Assembly (NCBI GenBank): GCA_014764605.1
Contig: JACXWG010000016.1
Span: forward strand, 1 to 33,146
Direction: 5' to 3'
Origin: Quinella sp. 1Q5
Lineage (GTDB): Bacteria; Bacillota; Negativicutes; Selenomonadales; Selenomonadaceae
DNA: 33,146 nt
The notes under the pieces were generated by a model. That model made no database searches. It was not told the origin of the DNA and worked only from the letters and a program-made list of their open reading frames with translations. Of the stretch, positions 14,583 to 23,018 are shown one piece after another. How positions within the stretch are numbered: position 1 is the first letter of the stretch; each line of letters opens with the position of its first letter. The translations under genes and the position numbers were made by a program.

Positions 14583-15450
14583 AGTCAGCAACCTCCTCCG
14601 GCTCGAACTCAACGCGCATAGACTTCCAGCGGTCGTGAAGCCAAAACCACTCCGCTGGATATTTTTTTACGTGTTCTTCAATCAGCGTCGCTAGCCTCTG
14701 CGTCATCTGCTTAATATCAGCGTGCTTATCAGAAGACCTCGTGACTTGTAGCGGCGGAAAAATCTCCAGCGTGTGCGTCCCGTCCGAATTCTTATGCATG
14801 AACGCCGGGAAGATTGGAACCTTTCTAAAGCGAGACATACTCGCCGCGCCCGTCACAAAGTTTGTTGCCTGATTGAAGAACTTCACGACGACGCCATCAT
14901 CACGCCCAACGTCCTGATCCATAATCAGCCCGATAAAATGTCCCTCGTCAAGCATTTTGTACATTTCACGGACACCGCTACGATAAGTTATGTGCATACC
15001 AATCAGCGTTCGATATTCGTTGATGAACTTGTCCGCGTCCTCAGATTTCTGTTTCTTCGCCACGCCGACAAGTGGAATTCCGTTTTGCGCGAAAGCTCCG
15101 CCCATAAGCTCCCAATTATCGCTGTGGCAAGTCATAATCACCGCGCCGCGTTCCGAAGAATTCTTATAGCGCGTCAAATGCTCCAGCCCGATAACTTTAA
15201 CGTGCTTTGCCATATTCCCCTTAAGTTTCGGGAAGGACAAAACCTCCATGAACATTGCGCCGCATTGAACGGTACTTTCCTTAGCAATGAGGTCAGCCTC
15301 TTCTGCCGAAACAAAAAGACAGCGGCGGATATTCTCCGTCGCAATCTTTTTCCTCTTGGCGGGCAGGAATACCCAAATCAAACGCGCTAAGCCCCGTCCG
15401 ATTGCCAAACAAAACTTCAGCGGCAAAAGACAAATCAGCCAGCTCAACAA
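14515..15450 (-). CDS. LpxL/HtrB-family lipid A acyltransferase
   Basis: A 311-residue inner-membrane acyltransferase that adds a secondary acyl chain to lipid A precursors. Visible: the N-terminal membrane part LSWLICLLPLKFCLAIGRGL, the catalytic HxxxxE in CHSDNWELMGG, a DQDVGRDDGVVVKFFN block and the C-terminal PAEWFWLHDRWK. The annotated TTG at 15450 has no ribosome site; the frame continues up to 15,477 as EYRFLKLLSWL, typical for the family, without a standard start codon. So the real start is uncertain, or a small indel has damaged it. Confidence 0.82.
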   Translation of the reverse strand: MLSWLICLLPLKFCLAIGRGLARLIWVFLPAKRKKIATENIRRCLFVSAEEADLIAKESTVQCGAMFMEVLSFPKLKGNMAKHVKVIGLEHLTRYKNSSERGAVIMTCHSDNWELMGGAFAQNGIPLVGVAKKQKSEDADKFINEYRTLIGMHITYRSGVREMYKMLDEGHFIGLIMDQDVGRDDGVVVKFFNQATNFVTGAASMSRFRKVPIFPAFMHKNSDGTHTLEIFPPLQVTRSSDKHADIKQMTQRLATLIEEHVKKYPAEWFWLHDRWKSMRVEFEPEEVADFEKVLGIDNSRVDDSARRSSSD

Positions 15451-15486
15451 TTTTAAAAATCTATACTCGATGACGTATCACCGTCC

Positions 15487-16152
15487 TTAAGCTCCAAAGT
15501 GATTACGAAAGTCAAGCTCTTCGATAGAATAATTCATGTAGTTATAAAAGTTATTCTCGCCCTTATAATAGTTGAATTCAAGCTCCTCAATGAAGTCGTT
15601 CAGATACGCGCTGAACTTCGCCGCGCCGTGAACGTTCAAATGACCGTGGTTATAAAAATCATCATACGTGAAGTCTTTTAATTTCCATCCGTCGATAAAG
15701 CACGCGGTCAGATGCTTTTGGCAAGCCTGTTCAACGAGAAGATAAAATTCCTCAAGCAATTGCTTATTAAATTTTGCCATGTATTTTTCCGTGACGGGCA
15801 CCATAAACATTATCGGGCGAATATTATTCGTCTCGCACAGTGTCAGATAGTCGTCCAAGATTTTAACATTCTCGTCGCGGGTTTCGGGATAAGATTTTCC
15901 TATCCAAGAAGACATGCCAACATTTGAATTAATGTCTTCTTGAGTCATAATTTTATCCGATTTAACACCATTAATATTTATCTCCTCAGTAGAGAATTTT
16001 TTCAGCAACCACTCCTCGCGAAGGAACTTTTTATACGTATCCAGAGGTAAAGGGAAATTATGTATATCATTGAAAGCGATGAGATAAGGCAATATGCGAC
16101 TTTTGAATACAAATGTCTTGGAAAGATCGTAGTGAAAAGAATATGGTGCCAA
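15487..16152 (-). CDS. SGNH/DltD-like surface protein, C-terminal half (after a poly-G frame break)
   Basis: This open frame continues the preceding half-gene. It reads GLAPYSFHYDLSKTF, then a hydrolase-like part with IRPIMFMVPVTEKYMAKFN and DDFYNHGHLNVHGA near the end, where D..H..N resembles the catalytic DxxH of SGNH/DltD-type cell-envelope enzymes. The frame is in fact open from about 16,182, just past a run of seven G. The ATG at 16152 has no ribosome site and is unlikely to be a true start. Substrate unknown; envelope sugar modification is inferred from its neighbours. Confidence 0.6.
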   Translation of the reverse strand: MAPYSFHYDLSKTFVFKSRILPYLIAFNDIHNFPLPLDTYKKFLREEWLLKKFSTEEININGVKSDKIMTQEDINSNVGMSSWIGKSYPETRDENVKILDDYLTLCETNNIRPIMFMVPVTEKYMAKFNKQLLEEFYLLVEQACQKHLTACFIDGWKLKDFTYDDFYNHGHLNVHGAAKFSAYLNDFIEELEFNYYKGENNFYNYMNYSIEELDFRNHFGA

Positions 16153-16697
16153 CCCGATGAGAGCATAACGAATCTTACTATACCCCCCCTGTATAGCATA
16201 ATAGATTTTGCAATTTGGAAGTTATAGTACAAGTCTTGGCTGGATTCAGCAAAATTAATCGCTTTGTATTTAAATTTTCTAATGTCTAATCCGGCTTCTG
16301 TTGTACTTATTCCTGTGGCGAATATTTCAAAATCCTGCGCCTGTTCTTGATAATACCTCAAACGACGTTCTGTTATAAAATTACCTTGCTTAGGTAACTC
16401 GGCAAAGCTCAGCATTTTTTCTGTTGACAATCCTTGATATTCCGAGAGAATTTTACGAATAAATTTATCATAAAAGCGGTTTTGAACACAAAGAACGTAA
16501 TCGTACGGAAGCCTTTCGACACAAGCTTTAAGTTCGCTCATTGGGTAAAGCAAATCTTGCGACAAGCCACAGTCAGCCAACGTTTTCTTAGAGTTTTCGA
16601 CATCATCGACGACAATGCCGCAAAATTCAAGTTCGGGATTCAAAGGATCCAACTTTCCTGCAAGGAGTTGTCCGTTTGTAACTAACAATACACGCAT
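16002..16697 (-). CDS. SGNH/DltD-like surface protein, N-terminal half
   Basis: ATG at 16697 has a GAGGTGATAGA ribosome site. The first ~85 residues (MRVLLVTNGQLLAGKL, PELEFCGIVVDDVENS, YDYVLCVQNRFYDKF) form a nucleotide-binding-like alpha/beta unit. Then ATGISTTEAGLDIRKF and AINFAESSQDLYYNFQIAKS match the start of the domain carried on in the next frame. Homology ends near residue 169, at the G7 tract; the rest (IVRFVMLSSGWHHIL...) is out-of-frame translation. Adding one G, or losing two, would join the halves into about 400 residues. Confidence 0.6.
   Translation of the reverse strand: MRVLLVTNGQLLAGKLDPLNPELEFCGIVVDDVENSKKTLADCGLSQDLLYPMSELKACVERLPYDYVLCVQNRFYDKFIRKILSEYQGLSTEKMLSFAELPKQGNFITERRLRYYQEQAQDFEIFATGISTTEAGLDIRKFKYKAINFAESSQDLYYNFQIAKSIMLYRGGIVRFVMLSSGWHHILFTTIFPRHLYSKVAYCLISSLSMIYIISLYLWIRIKSSFARSGC
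16183..16189 (-). repeat. Seven-G homopolymer at the frame break
   Basis: On the minus strand the coding sequence reads AGG-GGG-GGT-ATA in the N-terminal frame. With eight G it reads R-G-G-Y-S-K-I-R-Y and enters the downstream half in frame. Homopolymer G tracts inside surface genes are known phase-variation switches. A sequencing or assembly error cannot be excluded from this sequence. Confidence 0.9.
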
Positions 16698-16713
16698 TCT
16701 ATCACCTCTAATT

Positions 16714-17082
16714 TTATCGATAACGAGTAGGCGGCGGATTGGGCGGATAATAACGTCTGCCGTCTCTTTGATGTTGCGGCGGTCTCGGCGGCGGATAATA
16801 TCGCTTTCCGTCACGATAATACGGCGGCGGGTTCGGCGGAACGTAACGATAATCATCACGATGACGACGCCTATCTTCACGGTGTCGGCGTTCCCATTCT
16901 TTACGGTCGCGGCGTTCGTTCTCAGTCTCGCGTCCCAAAATATATTTATCTCTGAAGTGCGCCCATTTGCCGCTACCTAGCTCCTGCGTTTCAATCGGCT
17001 TATCCAAATCAACCGTCGACGCCTCAACTTGTCCGCCAAAGATTAAGAGACTTGCCGCCGTTACGATTAGAAGCCTTTTCAT
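16714..17082 (-). CDS. Small secreted Arg/Tyr/Pro-rich protein
   Basis: A 122-residue protein with a signal peptide (KRLLIVTAASLLIFGGQVEA, probable cut after VEA) and a low-complexity rest: a charged helix-like stretch (ENERRDRKEWERRHREDRRR) followed by three near-repeats of the form DG-K/R-RYYPP-N/R-PP. High Arg and Tyr content suggests binding to an anionic surface such as LPS or peptidoglycan, but that is speculation. ATG at 17082 is preferred to GTG at 17091, which would overlap the ribosome site. It follows the triple-GT2 gene by 13 bp. Confidence 0.6.
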   Translation of the reverse strand: MKRLLIVTAASLLIFGGQVEASTVDLDKPIETQELGSGKWAHFRDKYILGRETENERRDRKEWERRHREDRRRHRDDYRYVPPNPPPYYRDGKRYYPPPRPPQHQRDGRRYYPPNPPPTRYR

Positions 17083-17095
17083 TATGCTCACCTTC

Positions 17096-20000
17096 TTAAA
17101 TCCGTGTAGTGTTGGCTTTCTTCAGTTGCTCAAGCTCTTTCTTCAAGCGTTTAACGTTTTGCGAATTGGCTTCCCGCGATTTTCTTGCAGCGTCGATTGT
17201 CGAGAAGAAGAACGGCACCATCAAATTATTGGACGAGTCAATCTTGTTGAATTCACGGTACAAAACCTCGTAAATATCTCGGTCAGTCAATTCCTTGCGC
17301 ATCTCATTGGTACGATTAAGGCACCATTCAAAGTATCTGGTCGACGCCTCATAGGAATAGGACGGATTCTCCCGCAAGACTTCGATTTTGTTCGACAGCT
17401 CGCCGAGTGCCTTTGCATAATCAGCGAACGACAGAACCCAATTAGAAAAAGTATTCGCCGTCTTGGATTGGGAAACGGAATTGACGTTATAGCGTCGGTA
17501 GAAGTAAAGCGGGGTCGTGAGCCGCAAGAACCTTTTGGCGTAGCAATACATGTTGATAACCCAGATATAATCGCCGGCTTTGAGTATTTCGGGGAAAGTG
17601 ATTGCGTTCTGAAGCAGGAAGTCCCGCCTCACGAAATGCGCCCAACCCGTAGAGAACCCTCTATCAAAAATCAGCTCGTGAAGAATTTTATCCGTGTCGT
17701 CGACGATTAAAGCTGACTTATCCTCCATGCCCTGCGCGGCTAATTGTTTGCCTGTGCCGTCCCTCAAGACCGCAACATCATTTGGCTTTTCTAAGTAGTA
17801 GTGCGCCGCCGTGTAGATAATATCGGTATTATTTTCCTCCGCCGCCGTGTAGAACGTTTCCAGAGCCGTGCCCAAAAGAAAATCATCAGCGTCCGCGAAG
17901 TAAACGTATTTGCCGCCCGCGAGCTTGAAGCCGATATTGCGTGGAACGTAACCGCCGCCGCCAGAATTCTTTTCCGTTTTGGTGAGCCTTAGTCGTCCGT
18001 CAAACTTTGGTAAATAACTTTCGACGACCTCAACGCCGTTATCCGTCGAGCAGTCATCAACAACGATTACTTCAAAGTCTTGGAACGTCTGAATCAAAAG
18101 ACTTTCCAGACACTCGCCAACATAATCCGCCGCATTGTACAGAGGAACCACAACCGAGATTGCACAGGTCGATGGATTGAGAAGCGAAGCCATAGAATCA
18201 ATCTTCTTGCGTAGGCGTTCAATTTCGGCGGCTTGCTTGGCAATTAGTTCTTTATCGCCTTCGACCTTACCTTTGATTTGATTTGACTCCTTCTTTGTCT
18301 CCGCCATAGCTTTATTTTGTTCGCAAATATAAGTACAAAGGAGCGAGATTAAAACATCGTGTTCGCCAAAATATTTGCCGAACTCATCTTTTATCGTCTC
18401 ATAAACTACATCATCAGTCAGTTCCCTGCTCGAAGACAAGATACGAATGAACCTTACACTCACGAACTTTTTTAAGACCAGGTAGCGATAGTAAGGATTT
18501 TCCTTGAAGAATTCATGACTATTCATCAGCTTATCGAGATATTTTAAGCCACGCAATATCGGGTCTATCCAAAAGTTCATTCTAACTTGTGGCGTCTTCT
18601 TTGCTCGCATAATTGAAGTCTCCGTCAATCGGTAAATGTAAACTATGTTGGGCACGCGGAGAATTCTCTTTGCATAGAACAACAGCCCTTGATGCCAAAT
18701 GTTATCGTCGCTAATCTTCAATGACGGGAAGATTATTTCATGTTCAATCATCAAGTTTCGCCGAATTAACTTCAACCACGGTACCACATAATATCTATCG
18801 TCTATTATTGATTTAACTCTTACCTTTAAGTCTTCGTCCTCAAGCGTCGGTTTATCTACCGTTCCGCCTTTCTGAAGACATTGTATTTTCCTGTTCGTGC
18901 CATCGGGATTCACCTCGTAAAATTTTTCGCAATAGACAACGTCGGCGTCATATTCTTTAGCCAAAGTGTAAAGCTCCGCCAAAGCAGTCTCCGTCAACAT
19001 GTCATCATTGTCCATGTTGTAAATATATTCGCCGCTTGAAAGGTACAAGCCCTTATTGCGCGGTCGTGCACCACTACCCGTATTCTCTTCCATGTGATAA
19101 AGCTTCAAGCGTCCCTCAAACTTTGGGATATAACTTTCAACAATCTCGCAACTAGAATCTGTCGAGCAGTCATCAACTATGATAAGTTCAAAAGCTCGGA
19201 ACGTTTGCGCTAAGAGAGTATCCAAACACTTGCCGATATACTCTTGCGCATTGTAAAGCGGGATAATCACCGAGATTAAAGGATGCGTTGAATCATAAGT
19301 TTTTGCCGTGGTTAAAACTTTTGCCTCGTTCGTGGCGGCACTAATTGCACTGAAAAAGAACGGTAATGTCGGGTCGGATAACTCCTTTCTATCGCGGTAC
19401 AACGTGCTGTATATCTCATGAATTTTTAGTTGCCCCTGTTCCTTGATGAGCCTATCCACAACTCCAGACTTAAAATAATTCTTCGACGCCTCGTAGCAAT
19501 AGGCAGGGTTCGCCTTTAAGACTTTGAGGCAGCTTGACATTTCCCTTAACGCTTTGAGCCAATCGACAAACGCCAAACTCAACTGAGTTTCCGAAAGTGC
19601 CATCTCAGCGGCAAAGTAACTTCTGCGGAAGTATAGCGGCTTCGGAATTCGCCAAAGTCTTTTCGGACAACAGCAGATATGCAACGTCCAAAGGTAATCA
19701 CCGCCAATCTTTATCTCTGGAAAAATAATTTCGTTCTGAATCAAAAATTCACGTCGAACAAATCTTGTCCACGTGCTCCAAAAGTATCCTTCATAGATGA
19801 CTTGCCTAAGACTTTTATTAAGTTCCATGCCACTTAAGGACGACTTGTCTTGGCGGACTTTCCTTAAGGCTTGCTCCCCTTCCGCGTCCTTTTGCACATA
19901 AACATCATCAGCTTGCCTTAAATCGTAGTAAGCCCCCGAATAAATCACGTCGGCATTATTTTTCTTTGCCGTAGAATAGAGCATTTCAAGGGCAGTCAAC

Positions 20001-20380
20001 AAGATAAAGTCCTCCGCGTTCAAGAAGAAAACATAATCGCCCTTAGAGAAGAACAAGCCCTTGTTGCGTGGCACGCCAGAGCCGCCCGAATTGCTACTAG
20101 TCTTAGTTAGCTTGAGCCGCCCTTTGAACTTTGACACGTAACCTTTGACAATCGCCACGCTATTGTCGGTCGAACAATCATCAATTACGATAACTTCAAA
20201 GTCTTGGAAGGTTTGAACAAGGAGACTTTCCAAACACTCGCCGATATATTTTTCCGCGTTGTACATGGGGATAATCACACTGACAGCAGGCAAAGACAAA
20301 TCATCGACGGACGGCTCTACTACCTCTAATTCAGTAACAGATGATTTGACTACGGAAGGTTTTTTCTTCTTTTTTGCCAT
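17096..20380 (-). CDS. Triple-domain GT2 glycosyltransferase, 1,094 aa
   Basis: Three GT-A glycosyltransferase family 2 domains in one chain, starting near residues 34 (SVIIPMYNAEKYIGECL), 366 (SVIIPLYNAQEYIGKCL) and 740 (SVVVPLYNAADYVGECL), each with (I/V)DDCSTD and a helical C-terminal part. The metal-binding DxD loop is DNDD in domain 2 and DADD in domain 3 but NAED in domain 1, so domain 1 may be weak or inactive. Coiled-coil linkers (near ~690-725) separate domains. A Lys-rich start precedes domain 1; there is no membrane helix, so it acts in the cytoplasm. It may build a glycan for LPS or surface proteins. ATG has an AAGGAG site. Confidence 0.88.
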   Translation of the reverse strand: MAKKKKKPSVVKSSVTELEVVEPSVDDLSLPAVSVIIPMYNAEKYIGECLESLLVQTFQDFEVIVIDDCSTDNSVAIVKGYVSKFKGRLKLTKTSSNSGGSGVPRNKGLFFSKGDYVFFLNAEDFILLTALEMLYSTAKKNNADVIYSGAYYDLRQADDVYVQKDAEGEQALRKVRQDKSSLSGMELNKSLRQVIYEGYFWSTWTRFVRREFLIQNEIIFPEIKIGGDYLWTLHICCCPKRLWRIPKPLYFRRSYFAAEMALSETQLSLAFVDWLKALREMSSCLKVLKANPAYCYEASKNYFKSGVVDRLIKEQGQLKIHEIYSTLYRDRKELSDPTLPFFFSAISAATNEAKVLTTAKTYDSTHPLISVIIPLYNAQEYIGKCLDTLLAQTFRAFELIIVDDCSTDSSCEIVESYIPKFEGRLKLYHMEENTGSGARPRNKGLYLSSGEYIYNMDNDDMLTETALAELYTLAKEYDADVVYCEKFYEVNPDGTNRKIQCLQKGGTVDKPTLEDEDLKVRVKSIIDDRYYVVPWLKLIRRNLMIEHEIIFPSLKISDDNIWHQGLLFYAKRILRVPNIVYIYRLTETSIMRAKKTPQVRMNFWIDPILRGLKYLDKLMNSHEFFKENPYYRYLVLKKFVSVRFIRILSSSRELTDDVVYETIKDEFGKYFGEHDVLISLLCTYICEQNKAMAETKKESNQIKGKVEGDKELIAKQAAEIERLRKKIDSMASLLNPSTCAISVVVPLYNAADYVGECLESLLIQTFQDFEVIVVDDCSTDNGVEVVESYLPKFDGRLRLTKTEKNSGGGGYVPRNIGFKLAGGKYVYFADADDFLLGTALETFYTAAEENNTDIIYTAAHYYLEKPNDVAVLRDGTGKQLAAQGMEDKSALIVDDTDKILHELIFDRGFSTGWAHFVRRDFLLQNAITFPEILKAGDYIWVINMYCYAKRFLRLTTPLYFYRRYNVNSVSQSKTANTFSNWVLSFADYAKALGELSNKIEVLRENPSYSYEASTRYFEWCLNRTNEMRKELTDRDIYEVLYREFNKIDSSNNLMVPFFFSTIDAARKSREANSQNVKRLKKELEQLKKANTTRI

Positions 20381-20405
20381 GAAATCACTCCTTATGTCGA
20401 ACTAG

Positions 20406-21425
20406 TTAAGACTTTATTAAAGCCTCAAGCTCGCGTTCAAGGCGGCGGACTTTTTCTATCAGCTCTGGAACTTTCTTTAATGCCGCTTGTTGACGAAGCC
20501 ATTCGCTATGACTTTGAATCGGGAAGCCGCAACCAAAGAAACTTTCTGGCATGTTCTTTGTTATGCCCGACCTCGCCGCGTAGACCGAATTGCCACCGAT
20601 AGTGATATGTCCGACCGTGCCGACTTGCCCGCCGAAAGTCACGTTGTCGCCGACCGTCGTCGAACCGCTGATTCCCGTCTGGGCTACGATTAAACAGTTC
20701 GCGCCTATTTTGCAATTATGCGCAATGTGTACGAGGTTGTCAATCTTTGTTCCGTGCCCAATAATCGTCGAACCCATCGCCGCCCGGTCAATTCCGACAT
20801 GTGCGCCAATCTCCACGTCGTCTTCAATGATGACGTTGCCGATTTGCGGAACCTTTGTATGCACGCCATCTTTAGTCGTGAAGCCAAAACCGTCCGAGCC
20901 GATAACCGCCGACGAGTGAATCACGCACCGCTTGCCGACCTTGCAGAACTCGCGAACCGTCGCACTTGAATAAACAATGGTACCTTCGCCAATCGTCGCG
21001 TGCTGTCCAATATAGACGTGCGGATAAATCACTGCGCCGCTATAAATCTGTGCTCCGTCATCAACAACCGCAAACGGCATAATCGTCACATCGTCAGCAA
21101 GTTTAACGTCCTTACCGAGATGAGCCTTTGGACTTATGCCCTTTGGAATCTCAAGCTTAGGCGTGAACAGTTCAAGCAACGTCGCGAACGCCGCTCGCGG
21201 GTCTTTGACTTTGACTGCGGGCTTTGGAAAGTCTTCGGTATCGAGTGGCACCAACACTGCTGACGCCTCCGAAATCTTAGCCTCGTCAAGGTGGGGCGGC
21301 ACCGCGAAGATTAAATCGCCCGCCCGCGCCATAGTGATATTTGCTAGTCCGCTAATTTTCGTCGTGCGCTCGCCCGTGACCTCGCCGCCAATAAGCTCGG
21401 CTATCTCGTGTAAAAATTTTTCCAT
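20406..21425 (-). CDS. lpxD: UDP-3-O-acylglucosamine N-acyltransferase LpxD
   Basis: A 339-residue enzyme of lipid A synthesis that N-acylates UDP-3-O-acyl-glucosamine using acyl-ACP. N-terminal uridine-binding domain (residues ~1-100; GDLIFAVPP), then hexapeptide repeats of a left-handed beta helix with the signature VGIDRAAMGSTIIGHGTKID and HIAHNCKIG, which holds the catalytic His. The C-terminal helix extends to the end. Length is normal for LpxD (about 340). It is 12 bp downstream of a Skp-like lipoprotein gene, the usual skp-lpxD order of outer-membrane operons. It shows that the host makes LPS. Confidence 0.95.
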   Translation of the reverse strand: MEKFLHEIAELIGGEVTGERTTKISGLANITMARAGDLIFAVPPHLDEAKISEASAVLVPLDTEDFPKPAVKVKDPRAAFATLLELFTPKLEIPKGISPKAHLGKDVKLADDVTIMPFAVVDDGAQIYSGAVIYPHVYIGQHATIGEGTIVYSSATVREFCKVGKRCVIHSSAVIGSDGFGFTTKDGVHTKVPQIGNVIIEDDVEIGAHVGIDRAAMGSTIIGHGTKIDNLVHIAHNCKIGANCLIVAQTGISGSTTVGDNVTFGGQVGTVGHITIGGNSVYAARSGITKNMPESFFGCGFPIQSHSEWLRQQAALKKVPELIEKVRRLERELEALIKS

Positions 21426-21437
21426 AGTATCGCCTGC

Positions 21438-21866
21438 TCACTGCATTTTATTGATAACGTCTTGAGTTATATCAATCGCTCCGTGGAAAATTAATTTCTG
21501 TTGCTCTGAATTGTTTATGACCACGTCAATATTTTTCTCGCGTGAAATCTCATCAATCACAACGTCCATACGACTTTTAATCTGCGCGGCGTAGGCTTGA
21601 TTTATGCCCTCAAGCTTGCGTTGAAAGTCCGATTGAATCTTCATGGCTTCTTCATCAGTCAGCTCTTTATTGGCGGTGTCCTGCTCGAATTTCTGTTGAG
21701 CCTCTGTTACCTTGCCTTGCGCCTCCGTCGTCAGCGTTTTGACTCGTGGAGCCTCTGCCATGACTTTTTCCACGTCCACGGCTCCGATTTGTCCTTCGCC
21801 GCAACCAGCTATCATAAGTGACGACGCTAGCAACGCCACCGCCGCTAATTTCTTTCCTACATTCAT
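21438..21866 (-). CDS. OmpH/Skp-like lipoprotein
   Basis: A 142-residue Skp-family protein with a lipobox (LMIAGC, Cys at ~22). After it come the short N-terminal strand IGAVDVEKVMAEAP, two long helices (the tentacle coiled coil; KVTEAQQKFEQD...) and the terminal strand IDVVINNSEQ with ITQDVINKM. Skp holds unfolded outer-membrane proteins in the periplasm. A lipid anchor is unusual for classic soluble Skp but is seen in some diderm Firmicutes proteins of this type. Second of three related genes in the operon. Confidence 0.82.
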   Translation of the reverse strand: MNVGKKLAAVALLASSLMIAGCGEGQIGAVDVEKVMAEAPRVKTLTTEAQGKVTEAQQKFEQDTANKELTDEEAMKIQSDFQRKLEGINQAYAAQIKSRMDVVIDEISREKNIDVVINNSEQQKLIFHGAIDITQDVINKMQ

Positions 21867-21881
21867 TTATAAACACTCCAA

Positions 21882-22946
21882 TCAAAGTCTGTTCATTTCC
21901 TTAATCAAGTCATCTGTTAAATCTTTTGCATCCTTGCCGGGGAAGATGACAGCTCCTACTCTTTCAGGTTGCTTTAGTTCAAAGTTCCACTCAATGTGCC
22001 ACCGCAAAACCTTTAGCTCGTCGGGACTGCGTTTGACGAAAACCATTTCCAAATGATGAACCGCCGCCAGCATCGTCGCCTTATCAACTATCGAATCCAA
22101 AATCTTTTTCTCAAGCTCGGCTCGTTCCCTGCCGACTTCGTTTAGCTCGGTTAGAAGTTCACGCCGCCTGACTTGCCGTCCTTCCATTTCCCGCAAAGCG
22201 TCTTCCATTAACTTTTTATTGCGCTGTGTGACCTCCGATTCTTTTTGCCGCGTCTGCTCCTCCATGACCGCTTTTAATCGCTCAGCCTCAGCCTTAAGCC
22301 GTGCTTCGTCCTCGGCGATAGAATCATTCGCGTATTGTTCAATTTCCGCCATCCATTTATCAAGCAATTCCTTCTGAAGTTGGTTTCGTTCAAACTGCAC
22401 CTTCTCCAGCTGTTGCAGAAGTTCATTAATCCGTTCCTGCGGCAAGTCTAGGTTGTCAGCGTTATCTAGCTTTAGCTGTATGTTTAATTGTTCGTTGAGA
22501 TAAGCGTCGCGAATCTTATTGCGTTCCTCAATGTAATGCGGCTCCGACTTCTTGCGATATTCTTCCGCCGCTAACTTTTTACGGCTTTCCAGTTCGGCAA
22601 GCTGACTGACGACAAGTTGAGCATTCTTTTGCCACGCCGCCTCGTCGAAGACTTCCTTATTAGTTTCGGGTGGTTCTGGCTTTGGCAGGGCTACGACCTT
22701 CATTGCCTCGTTAAGTTCCAGGCGCAATCGCAATTCCCTTGCTCGCAGTTCGTCGAGGAATTCGCCTTCGGGGTGTGCTGTTTGGATTCTTTCTATATCA
22801 ATTATTCCGACGCCGCGATTGACTTGCGCGGGCTTTTCGGCTTTCTTGTCGACGGGCTCGGCGGGCATTTCGGGAGTCTGATAAAGGTAGAGACCGCCGC
22901 CGATTAATGCAAACATCAACGCCGTCAACACTCTGTAATCCAACAC
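21882..22946 (-). CDS. Membrane-anchored long coiled-coil protein, Skp-like ends
   Basis: About 354 residues. An N-terminal membrane helix (VLTALMFALIGGGLYLY) is followed by GVGIIDIERIQTAHPEG, the first strand-helix of an OmpH/Skp fold. A ~220-residue charged coiled coil follows, then a C-terminal VDKATMLAAVHHLEMVF and DLTDDLIKEMNRL, the closing Skp pattern. So it looks like a Skp protein with a much longer coiled coil and an inner-membrane anchor. Start taken as GTG at 22946, just after AGGGGGCGAT; TTG at 22961 lies before the ribosome site. It may span the periplasm or act as a tethered chaperone; this is inference. Confidence 0.65.
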   Translation of the reverse strand: MLDYRVLTALMFALIGGGLYLYQTPEMPAEPVDKKAEKPAQVNRGVGIIDIERIQTAHPEGEFLDELRARELRLRLELNEAMKVVALPKPEPPETNKEVFDEAAWQKNAQLVVSQLAELESRKKLAAEEYRKKSEPHYIEERNKIRDAYLNEQLNIQLKLDNADNLDLPQERINELLQQLEKVQFERNQLQKELLDKWMAEIEQYANDSIAEDEARLKAEAERLKAVMEEQTRQKESEVTQRNKKLMEDALREMEGRQVRRRELLTELNEVGRERAELEKKILDSIVDKATMLAAVHHLEMVFVKRSPDELKVLRWHIEWNFELKQPERVGAVIFPGKDAKDLTDDLIKEMNRL

Positions 22947-22965
22947 ATCGCCCCCTAACAAAAAA

Positions 22966-23013
22966 GGGATTAGGGATTGGGAACTATTCCCCTAGTCCCT
23001 AGTCCCTAGTCCC
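22966..23013 (-). terminator. Terminator-like hairpin built from 7-bp repeats
   Basis: On the minus strand GGGACTA occurs three times, followed by a loop (GAATAGTT) and by CCC-AATCCCT-AATCCC, which pairs back; six T follow (22960-22965 region). It lies 5 bp after the stop of the first Skp-like gene and before the coiled-coil gene, so it could lower downstream expression or stabilise the first message. Confidence 0.7.
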
Positions 23014-23018
23014 GAAAA

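Noticed and set aside
14773..15390. 205-codon plus-strand frame
   Set aside because: It is antisense to the LpxL-like acyltransferase, whose motifs are clear; no ribosome site and no family pattern.
16717..16980. Plus-strand frame antisense to the Arg/Tyr/Pro-rich secreted protein
   Set aside because: It mirrors the repeats of the real gene, which has a signal peptide and ribosome site.
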